DNA of 64,000 nucleotides from Escherichia ruysiae (GTDB taxonomy: Bacteria > Pseudomonadota > Gammaproteobacteria > Enterobacterales > Enterobacteriaceae). The stretch lies in the NCBI RefSeq assembly GCF_902498915.1, contig NZ_CABVLQ010000001.1, one strand, 5' to 3'. This document shows, in pieces, positions 26,321 to 33,243 of the stretch. The position numbers were made by a program, and so were the translations under genes. Numbering within the stretch: the stretch's first letter is position 1; each line of letters begins with the position of its first letter. The notes under the pieces are model-generated. The model saw nothing but the letters and a program-made list of their open reading frames with translations, ran no database searches and was not told the DNA's origin.

Positions 26321-26791
26321 ATGCTAAGTAATGATATTCTGCGCAGCGTGCGCTACATTTTAAAAGCCAATAATAACGACCTGGTGCGCATTCTGGCGCT
26401 GGGCAATGTCGAAACCACTGCCGAACAGATTGCCATCTGGTTGCGTAAAGAAGATGAAGAAGGTTTTCAACGTTGTCCGGACATTATTTTGTCCTCATTC
26501 CTGAATGGTCTGATTTACGAAAAACGCGGCAGGGATGAGTCTGCACCGGCACTGGAGCCGGAACGTCGTATTAATAACAATATTGTGCTGAAAAAATTGC
26601 GCATCGCGTTTTCACTGAAAACCGATGATATCCTGGCGATCCTCACCGAACAGCAGTTCCGCGTTTCTATGCCGGAAATTACTGCGATGATGCGCGCACC
26701 GGATCATAAAAACTTCCGCGAATGCGGCGATCAATTCTTGCGTTATTTTCTGCGTGGACTGGCTGCGCGCCAGCATGTGAAGAAAAACTAA
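26321..26791 (+). CDS. yehS: DUF1456 protein YehS
   Basis: 156-residue soluble protein with two similar halves: MLSNDILRSVRYILKANNND (about 1-75) and NNNIVLKKLRIAFSLKTDD (about 80-150), each a DUF1456 repeat. No catalytic residues are evident and function is unknown. The start at 26321 is supported by AGGCCTC upstream and by K-12 length. It lies 46 bp after btsR and is terminated by a strong hairpin shared with the convergent yehR. Confidence 0.93.
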   Translation: MLSNDILRSVRYILKANNNDLVRILALGNVETTAEQIAIWLRKEDEEGFQRCPDIILSSFLNGLIYEKRGRDESAPALEPERRINNNIVLKKLRIAFSLKTDDILAILTEQQFRVSMPEITAMMRAPDHKNFRECGDQFLRYFLRGLAARQHVKKN

Positions 26792-26800
26792 GACAGGTCT

Positions 26801-26827
26801 GGAGGCCATGCAGAGAGCATGGCCTCC
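26801..26827. terminator. Bidirectional hairpin between yehS and yehR
   Basis: GGAGGCCATGC-AGAGA-GCATGGCCTCC, an 11-bp stem in the 42-bp gap between two convergent genes. Confidence 0.8.
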
Positions 26828-26833
26828 GGCAGA

Positions 26834-27295
26834 TTATTTCACTTCTTTAAAGCCAGCGGCTTTCATCACCAGTTCCATTTGCGCCATAGTGATACCTTTT
26901 TTGGCATCGTCAGCAGAAATGTTAATGCCGGAAATACCCTGCAGGGCTTTAAAATCAACTTTTTCCATATCGATAGTCACGTTTTCCTGCGCGTAAGTAT
27001 CAGTAAAGGTTAATTTTTCTTCAACGCCAGCAATGTTTTTATATTTTGCACTTAACGGCTCAAGCTTTTTAGCCGCCTCTTCTTTGTTAGCTGCACCGAT
27101 GGTTGCAAACTGAATTTTGGTTTCTGAAGATTGCTTAAGCACCTTGTCGCCTTTGTAGACATAGGTAATGGCAATTTCAGTACCGTTCAGATTGGCACTA
27201 AATTTCTTTGATTCTTCTTTGTCACCACAGCCAGCGAGAGAGAAAACCAGAACAGATGCAACAACGAGGGAAAATAGCTTGTTGAAAGCCTTCAT
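26834..27295 (-). CDS. yehR: DUF1307 lipoprotein YehR
   Basis: 153-residue lipoprotein. The signal peptide MKAFNKLFSLVVASVLVF leads to lipobox SLAGC, with lipidated Cys22 followed by Gly-Asp. The mature protein is a lysine-rich DUF1307 domain (YehR family, with ITYVYKGDKVL and TFTDTYAQENVTID). The start at 27295 uses the methionine before the signal peptide; four upstream codons are not needed. Function is unknown. Upstream, where K-12 has yehQ, only a short remnant remains. Confidence 0.94.
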   Translation of the reverse strand: MKAFNKLFSLVVASVLVFSLAGCGDKEESKKFSANLNGTEIAITYVYKGDKVLKQSSETKIQFATIGAANKEEAAKKLEPLSAKYKNIAGVEEKLTFTDTYAQENVTIDMEKVDFKALQGISGINISADDAKKGITMAQMELVMKAAGFKEVK

Positions 27296-27401
27296 GTAAA
27301 ACTCCATTTTATCAAGATCAGAAAACTGGTGACTCTCACCAGGGCGCTATAGAATATTCTTTATACCTCGTCTTGAGCAGTCCGGAAATGGAGTAGATCT
27401 C

Positions 27402-27611
27402 TTAATAAAAAGCATTTTTTCCTCCTTGTTGCTCAAGCATCAGTAACAACTGTTCGCAGAGTAAAACACAATTATTCAATACTTCTGCCAGTGTCTCGCT
27501 TTCCGAATTGCGTAATTGCTTCAACACATGCGCCAGCCGATAAAAACCGATTACGGTGAGTTCGTTCGCCAGCAAATCAGCCTGACTAATGGCGCTCTGT
27601 TCCTGATAGCG
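27402..27611 (-). pseudogene. 3' remnant of a gene next to yehR, probably yehQ
   Basis: An open frame of 69 codons with no start, beginning just after a TGA at 27612-27614. It encodes YQEQSAISQADLLANEL, continues through LAHVLKQLRNSESE and ends LLLMLEQQGGKNAFY. It is in the position and orientation of the 3' end of K-12 yehQ, so I read it as that gene's tail. The sequence identity with YehQ is inferred from position, not remembered residue by residue. It abuts the molR stub, marking a deletion junction at about 27612-27618. Confidence 0.6.
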
Positions 27612-27618
27612 TCAACCG

Positions 27619-27675
27619 TTATGGAGCAGTTGAATAATTATGTGATTTCTCGTCCTGATAGATAAAGTGTCTCAT
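27619..27675 (-). pseudogene. molR: 5' stub of molR (WGR-domain protein)
   Basis: The frame from the ATG at 27675 reads MRHFIYQDEKSHNYSTAP then stop. The first twelve residues match the start of the WGR-domain protein MolR as I recall it (MRHFIYQDEKSH), after which the sequence departs. The stub is upstream of the yehQ-like tail in the same orientation, as the two ends of the molR-yehQ block would be after an internal deletion. Confidence 0.65.
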
Positions 27676-27774
27676 TCTGCATCCCTGTAATTTTATCCAG
27701 TTTAATACAGATGCTAACAGCATTTGCGCAGGTTACAGAGCGACAAAAAGGCGAGAAAACAACTTTAGGAATTT

Positions 27775-27806
27775 ATAAAGAAAAGGCGCTGTTGATGCAG
27801 CGCCTT
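27775..27806 (-). terminator. metG terminator
   Basis: On the minus strand AAGGCGCTG-CATCAA-CAGCGCCTT (9-bp stem) is followed by TTCTTTAT, starting 9 bp after the metG stop. Confidence 0.85.
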
Positions 27807-27814
27807 GAAGGGAG

Positions 27815-29848
27815 TTATTTCACTTGATGACCCGGTTTAGCACCGGCATCCGGGCTTAACAGGAAGATATCTTTCCCGCCAGGACCGGCAGCCATCACCA
27901 TGCCTTCGGAGATACCGAAGCGCATTTTACGCGGAGCCAGGTTAGCCACCATAATGGTGTGACGACCAATCAGCGCCTGTGGGTCTGGGTAAGCAGAACG
28001 AATGCCGGAGAAGACATTGCGTTTTTCGCCACCCAGATCCAGCGTCAGGCGCAGCAGCTTGTCAGAACCCTCAACAAACTCTGCGTTTTCAATCAGCGCC
28101 ACGCGCAGGTCAACTTTGGCGAAGTCGTCAAAGGTGATGGTTTCCTGAATCGGATCATCAGCCAGCGGGCCAGTAACTGGCGCGGCAGTTGCTTTCACTT
28201 CTTCTTTGGATGCTTCCACCAGTGCTTCCACCTGTTTCATATCGATACGGTTATACAGTGCCTTGAACGGATTCACTTTATGGCCCAGCAGCGGTTGCTG
28301 AATACCATCCCAGGTCAGTTCCGTATTGAGGAATGCTTCCGCACGTTCAGTCAGTTTCGGCAGTACCGGCTTCAGGTAAGTCATCAGCACGCGGAACAGG
28401 TTTATGCCCATTGAGCAAATCGCTTGCAGATCGGCATCGCGGCCTTCCTGTTTCGCCACCACCCACGGAGCCTGCTCGTCAACATAGCGGTTAGCCAGGT
28501 CAGCCAGCGCCATGATTTCGCGCACAGCTTTACCAAATTCGCGGCTTTCCCACGCTTCGCCAATAACTTCAGCGGCATCGGTAAAGGTTTTGTACAGTTC
28601 AGGGTCAGCCAGTTCGCTTGCCAACACGCCGTCAAAACGCTTGTTGATAAAGCCCGCGTTACGGGAGGCCAGGTTAACCACTTTGTTGACGATATCGGCA
28701 TTCACGCGCTGAACGAAATCTTCCAGATTCAGGTCGATATCATCAATGCGCGAAGAGAGTTTCGCAGTGTAGTAATAACGCAGGCTGTCAGCGTCAAAAT
28801 GATTCAGCCAGGTGCTGGCTTTAATGAAGGTGCCACGAGACTTGGACATCTTCGCGCCGTTCACCGTCACATAGCCGTGAACAAATAGGTTGGTCGGCTT
28901 GCGGAAGTTGCTGCCTTCCAGCATGGCAGGCCAGAACAGGCTGTGGAAGTAAACAATATCTTTACCGATGAAGTGGTACAGCTCGGCGACGGAATCTTTC
29001 TTCCAGTATTCATCGAAGCTTACGGTATCGCCGCGCTTGTCGCACAGATTCTTGAAGGAACCCATGTAACCAATCGGCGCGTCCAGCCAGACGTAGAAGT
29101 ATTTGCCTGGTGCGTTCGGAATTTCAAAACCGAAGTAAGGCGCATCGCGGGAGATATCCCACTGTTGCAGGCCGGATTCAAACCACTCCTGCATTTTGTT
29201 TGCCACCTGCTCCTGCAACGCGCCGCTGCGGGTCCATGCCTGCAACATTTCGCTGAAAGAGGGCAGATCAAAGAAGAAGTGTTCGGAATCACGCATCACC
29301 GGCGTAGCACCAGAAACCACAGATTTCGGCTCGATCAGTTCAGTCGGGCTGTAGGTCGCGCCGCAGACTTCACAGTTATCGCCGTATTGATCTGGCGCTT
29401 TACATTTCGGGCAGGTGCCTTTCACAAAACGATCCGGCAGGAACATACCTTTTTCCGGGTCGTACAACTGAGAGATGGTGCGGTTTTTAATAAAACCGTT
29501 CTCTTTCAGGCGAGTATAGATAAGCTCAGACAACTGACGGTTCTCTTCGCTGTGCGTCGAGTGATAGTTGTCGTAGCTGATATTAAAGCCTGCGAAATCA
29601 GTCTGATGCTCCTGACTCATTTCGCCAATCATCTGCTCCGGGGTAATACCAAGCTGCTGGGCTTTCAGCATGATCGGCGTACCGTGGGCATCGTCGGCGC
29701 AGATGAAGTTGACCTCGTGGCCGCGCATTCGCTGGTAACGGACCCAGACATCAGCCTGGATGTGCTCCAGCATATGGCCGAGGTGGATAGAGCCGTTAGC
29801 GTACGGCAGTGCGCACGTCACCAGAATTTTCTTCGCGACTTGAGTCAT
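27815..29848 (-). CDS. metG: Methionyl-tRNA synthetase
   Basis: 677-residue class I aminoacyl-tRNA synthetase, essential. The HIGH motif is His22-Leu-Gly-His25 (SIHLGHML). The connective peptide carries the zinc ligands CPKC and CEVC (about 145-162). KMSKS (about 333-337) completes the active site, and the C-terminal EMAP-like tRNA-binding dimerisation domain begins near FDDFAKVDLRV. The start at 29848 (MTQVAKKILV) gives the K-12 length; three codons upstream (MPT) are an alternative. It is divergent from mrp, as in K-12. Confidence 0.98.
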   Translation of the reverse strand: MTQVAKKILVTCALPYANGSIHLGHMLEHIQADVWVRYQRMRGHEVNFICADDAHGTPIMLKAQQLGITPEQMIGEMSQEHQTDFAGFNISYDNYHSTHSEENRQLSELIYTRLKENGFIKNRTISQLYDPEKGMFLPDRFVKGTCPKCKAPDQYGDNCEVCGATYSPTELIEPKSVVSGATPVMRDSEHFFFDLPSFSEMLQAWTRSGALQEQVANKMQEWFESGLQQWDISRDAPYFGFEIPNAPGKYFYVWLDAPIGYMGSFKNLCDKRGDTVSFDEYWKKDSVAELYHFIGKDIVYFHSLFWPAMLEGSNFRKPTNLFVHGYVTVNGAKMSKSRGTFIKASTWLNHFDADSLRYYYTAKLSSRIDDIDLNLEDFVQRVNADIVNKVVNLASRNAGFINKRFDGVLASELADPELYKTFTDAAEVIGEAWESREFGKAVREIMALADLANRYVDEQAPWVVAKQEGRDADLQAICSMGINLFRVLMTYLKPVLPKLTERAEAFLNTELTWDGIQQPLLGHKVNPFKALYNRIDMKQVEALVEASKEEVKATAAPVTGPLADDPIQETITFDDFAKVDLRVALIENAEFVEGSDKLLRLTLDLGGEKRNVFSGIRSAYPDPQALIGRHTIMVANLAPRKMRFGISEGMVMAAGPGGKDIFLLSPDAGAKPGHQVK

Positions 29849-29980
29849 AGTAGGCATTACTTCTTAGTAGTGAAAAGGGGTTAGATAGTACCAAATGGGA
29901 AAATGTTAAGTAAGTACTTATCTATTTTCTTCAGGTAAACTATTTAGCTGATGGTTTATCTATATAAATAAGGAGTCGGG

Positions 29981-31090
29981 ATGAACGAACAATCCCAGGC
30001 CAAATCACCAGAAGCCTTGCGCGCAATGGTCGCCGGGACACTGGCTAATTTTCAGCACCCAACCCTGAAGCATAACCTTACCACGCTGAAAGCGTTGCAT
30101 CATGTCGCCTGGATGGACGACACGCTGCATGTGGAGCTGGTTATGCCGTTCGTCTGGCATAGCGCGTTCGAAGAGTTAAAAGAGCAATGTAGCGCCGAAT
30201 TGCTGCGTATCACCGGGGCAAAAGCTATCGACTGGAAACTGTCGCATAACATTGCCACGCTGAAACGCGTGAAGAATCAGCCGGGAATTAACGGCGTGAA
30301 GAACATTATCGCGGTCAGTTCCGGCAAAGGTGGCGTGGGTAAATCCTCCACGGCGGTAAACCTGGCGCTGGCGCTGGCGGCGGAAGGAGCGAAAGTCGGC
30401 ATTCTGGATGCCGACATTTATGGTCCGTCTATCCCAACCATGCTGGGGGCAGAAAATCAGCGTCCGACCTCGCCGGACGGGACTCATATGGCACCGATTA
30501 TGTCTCATGGCCTGGCAACCAATTCAATTGGTTATCTGGTCACTGACGACAACGCGATGGTGTGGCGTGGCCCGATGGCGAGCAAGGCGTTGATGCAAAT
30601 GTTGCAAGAAACCTTATGGCCGGATCTGGATTATCTGGTGCTCGACATGCCGCCAGGCACCGGTGACATTCAATTGACACTGGCGCAAAACATTCCTGTA
30701 ACCGGTGCAGTAGTGGTCACCACGCCACAGGACATCGCGCTGATTGATGCGAAAAAAGGTATCGTGATGTTCGAGAAAGTCGAAGTTCCGGTACTGGGTA
30801 TTGTCGAGAACATGAGCGTCCATATTTGCAGTAACTGTGGTCATCATGAGCCGATTTTCGGCACTGGTGGGGCAGAGAAACTGGCCGAGAAATACCATAC
30901 GCAGTTGTTGGGGCAAATGCCGTTACACATTAGCCTGCGTGAAGATCTCGACAAAGGAACACCTACCGTTATCAGCCGTCCGGAGAGCGAATTTACTACT
31001 ATCTACCGCCAACTGGCTGACCGGGTTGCTGCTCAGCTCTACTGGCAAGGTGAAGTTATTCCAGGTGAGATCTCCTTCCGCGCGGTCTAA
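29981..31090 (+). CDS. mrp: Fe-S cluster carrier ATPase Mrp (ApbC)
   Basis: 369-residue P-loop ATPase that carries and delivers iron-sulfur clusters. The deviant Walker A GKGGVGKSS is at about 115-123, Walker motif DADIYGPSIP at about 139-148, MPPGTGD at about 220, and the cluster-binding Cys pair is in HICSNCGHH (about 283-287). The N-terminal 95 residues form a MIP18-like domain. ATG follows AAGGAG. A hairpin about 30 bp after the stop probably ends the transcript. Confidence 0.97.
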   Translation: MNEQSQAKSPEALRAMVAGTLANFQHPTLKHNLTTLKALHHVAWMDDTLHVELVMPFVWHSAFEELKEQCSAELLRITGAKAIDWKLSHNIATLKRVKNQPGINGVKNIIAVSSGKGGVGKSSTAVNLALALAAEGAKVGILDADIYGPSIPTMLGAENQRPTSPDGTHMAPIMSHGLATNSIGYLVTDDNAMVWRGPMASKALMQMLQETLWPDLDYLVLDMPPGTGDIQLTLAQNIPVTGAVVVTTPQDIALIDAKKGIVMFEKVEVPVLGIVENMSVHICSNCGHHEPIFGTGGAEKLAEKYHTQLLGQMPLHISLREDLDKGTPTVISRPESEFTTIYRQLADRVAAQLYWQGEVIPGEISFRAV

Positions 31091-31118
31091 CGTGCATTAG
31101 CCTTTCTGGTTGTTCGTC

Positions 31119-31160
31119 ATACACCGCAGAAATGATACATTGATGCGGTGTATTTATTTT
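31119..31160 (+). terminator. Probable mrp terminator
   Basis: ATACACCGCA (31119-31128) pairs with TGCGGTGTAT (31144-31153) and is followed by TTATTTT. The loop is 15 bases, so it is less compact than a standard terminator. Confidence 0.65.
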
Positions 31161-31352
31161 GTGGCTTTAAATGAACACTTTTTTAATGCTGTGAATATTC
31201 AGTGGATCTTAGTCCTAAACTGTACAAAGTAGATTGATCGTACAGGTAAAGCCTCTTTATCATCCTTCGTGGCTGTGTAGCGGATGTACAGCTATAGTTT
31301 GTTATGCACTCAATCTATCCAGGCATAACCTTTACTACAGGGATAACGTTCA

Positions 31353-31634
31353 ATGAATAAGTATTGGCTGTCAGGAATCATTTTTCTTGCCTATGGATTG
31401 GCTTCTCCCGCGTTCTCTTCAGAGACTGCCGCATTAACGATTAATGGCAGGATCAGCCCCCCAACATGCAGTATGGATATTGTTAATAGCCAGCCCCAAC
31501 AGCATTGCGGTCAGGTATCGCAAAGCGTTGATACTCGTCATCGGATTTCTTCGCCGGTAAAAGGCGTCACTACAGAGCTGGTTACAGCGGGCAACGATAG
31601 CAAACGTCGAATCGTATTAAATCGCTACGATTAA
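31353..31634 (+). CDS. yehE: DUF2574 secreted protein YehE
   Basis: 93-residue protein with a signal peptide (IIFLAYGLASPAFS, cleaved before SETAALTING) and two cysteines in the mature part (PPTC, QHC). It resembles a short fimbrial-type beta domain and is the YehE family. It lies just upstream of the yehDCBA fimbrial genes, but a strong terminator follows it, so it is probably a separate transcript. Function is unknown. GGGATAACGTTCA precedes the ATG. Confidence 0.92.
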   Translation: MNKYWLSGIIFLAYGLASPAFSSETAALTINGRISPPTCSMDIVNSQPQQHCGQVSQSVDTRHRISSPVKGVTTELVTAGNDSKRRIVLNRYD

Positions 31635-31663
31635 TCAGGCAACACTCTTTTAATAATATTTGG

Positions 31664-31706
31664 AAAGCCTAAATCATTCCCGTGAATGATTTAGGCTTTT
31701 TTATTT
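31664..31706 (+). terminator. Strong terminator after yehE
   Basis: A 16-bp perfect stem, AAAGCCTAAATCATTC (31664-31679) with its complement at 31684-31699, loop CCGT, followed by TTTATTTATTTT. Confidence 0.95.
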
Positions 31707-31925
31707 ATTTTAAGAATGTGGTTAACAGTAAATTATGTCAATTAATAGATGTGGTAAATATTTAATTCCCTTAAGTATTTGTTGTAATTATATTGCAATG
31801 GTTAACTTGTTTTAAATCAATAAAACAATACGTTTACATTGCGGTAACTTTTTTGATGTGAGAAATTTGTTTCCACGAGATACAGAGTCTTAACAATCAA
31901 AATAAACTATATTAAGGAACCTATT

Positions 31926-32468
31926 ATGAAACATTCAATTATTGCTACCGCTGTCTTTTCTTCTTTTTTTATGAGTGCTGGCGTATTTGCTGCAGACGTT
32001 GATACCGGAACATTAACTATTAAAGGGAATATTGCAGAGTCTCCGTGTAAATTCGAAGCGGGTGGTGATTCAGTAAGTATTAATATGCCAACTGTACCAA
32101 CCACTGTCTTTGAAGGTAAAGCGAAATATTCTACCTATGATGATGCAGTCGGTGTAACCAGCAGCATGTTAAAAATTAGCTGCCCGAAAGAAGTTGCTGG
32201 TGTAAAACTCTCGTTAATTACCAACGATAAAATAACTGGTAACGATAAAGCGATAGCCAGTAGCAACGATACCGTGGGTTACTATCTCTATTTAGGTGAT
32301 AACAGCGATGTCCTGGATGTTTCTGCACCTTTTAACATTGAGAGTTATAAAACAGCGGATGGTCAGTATGCGATTCCGTTTAAAGCAAAATACCTGAAAC
32401 TGACAGAAGACTCAGTACAATCAGGTGATGTGGTCTCTTCTTTAGTTATGCGTGTGGCGCAGGATTAA
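31926..32468 (+). CDS. yehD: Fimbrial major subunit YehD
   Basis: 180-residue pilin-type protein exported by the Sec system; the signal peptide is cleaved after FMSAGVFA. The mature start ADVDTGTLTIKGNIAESPCKF shows the donor strand, and the two conserved cysteines (SPC and ISC, about residues 39 and 79) form the usual pilin disulfide. The gene opens the yehDCBA chaperone-usher cluster of the Yeh (Yad-like) type. A hairpin follows before yehC. The region is A+T-rich, as is common for E. coli fimbrial loci silenced by H-NS. Confidence 0.93.
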   Translation: MKHSIIATAVFSSFFMSAGVFAADVDTGTLTIKGNIAESPCKFEAGGDSVSINMPTVPTTVFEGKAKYSTYDDAVGVTSSMLKISCPKEVAGVKLSLITNDKITGNDKAIASSNDTVGYYLYLGDNSDVLDVSAPFNIESYKTADGQYAIPFKAKYLKLTEDSVQSGDVVSSLVMRVAQD

Positions 32469-32508
32469 TAATTAAATAATTTCGCAAGTTTCTCCAGGAA
32501 ATAAACAT

Positions 32509-32534
32509 GGCCGCTATCTCCATGGCGGCCTTTT
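32509..32534 (+). terminator. Attenuator-like hairpin between yehD and yehC
   Basis: GGCCGC-TATCTCCATG-GCGGCC followed by TTTTAATTTT. An intercistronic hairpin after the major pilin gene commonly lowers downstream chaperone/usher expression relative to pilin. Confidence 0.7.
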
Positions 32535-32553
32535 AATTTTAAGAGGCATTAAG

Positions 32554-33228
32554 ATGAAAGGGTTATTAGCTTTACTCATTTCTTCTATGGTTCTTCCTGC
32601 ACATGCCGGAATTGTCATCTACGGGACGCGAATTATTTACCCGGCTGAAAATAAAGAAGTGATGGTGCAGTTGATGAATCAGGGAAACCGATCTTCATTA
32701 CTTCAGGCGTGGATTGATGATGGCGACACATCACTGCCGCCGGAAAAGATTCAGGTTCCTTTCATGCTAACGCCACCAGTGGCAAAAATAGGGGCTAACT
32801 CCGGACAGCAAGTAAAAATTAAAATCATGCCGAATAAGTTGCCCAGTAATAAAGAGAGCATTTTTTATCTGAACGTTCTGGATATTCCACCTAATAGTCC
32901 AGAACAAGAAGGCAAGAATGCACTGAAGTTTGCGATGCAAAACAGAATCAAATTGTTTTACCGACCGGCGGGTATTGCTCCGGTTAATAAAGCAACGTTT
33001 AAGAAATTGCTGGTAAATCGTAGCGGCAATGGGCTGGTGATAAAAAATGATTCGCCGAACTGGGTGACGATTTCCGATGTAAAAGCGAATAATGTCAAAG
33101 TCAATTATGAAACCATCATGATTGCGCCATTAGAAAGCCAGAGTGTAAACGTCAAAACTAATAATGCGAATAGCTGGTATCTGACCATTATTGATGATGA
33201 TGGCAACTATATTAGCGACAAAATTTAA
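32554..33228 (+). CDS. yehC: Periplasmic fimbrial chaperone YehC
   Basis: 224-residue PapD-type chaperone. The signal peptide MKGLLALLISSMVLPAHA is followed by two Ig-like domains. The signature segment for subunit binding is FYLNVLDIPP (about 101-110) and the C-terminal domain has NRIKLFYRPAGI. It donates a G1 strand to fimbrial subunits in the periplasm. ATG at 32554 follows AAGAGGCATTAAG. An upstream in-frame ATG (at the hairpin) cannot be used because TAA codons intervene. It directly abuts yehB. Confidence 0.93.
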   Translation: MKGLLALLISSMVLPAHAGIVIYGTRIIYPAENKEVMVQLMNQGNRSSLLQAWIDDGDTSLPPEKIQVPFMLTPPVAKIGANSGQQVKIKIMPNKLPSNKESIFYLNVLDIPPNSPEQEGKNALKFAMQNRIKLFYRPAGIAPVNKATFKKLLVNRSGNGLVIKNDSPNWVTISDVKANNVKVNYETIMIAPLESQSVNVKTNNANSWYLTIIDDDGNYISDKI

Positions 33229-33243
33229 TTGCAGGAGCTGCCC

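Noticed and set aside
28943..29884. 313-codon open frame on the plus strand opposite metG
   Set aside because: Antisense shadow of metG codon usage; no homology recognised and no ribosome site.
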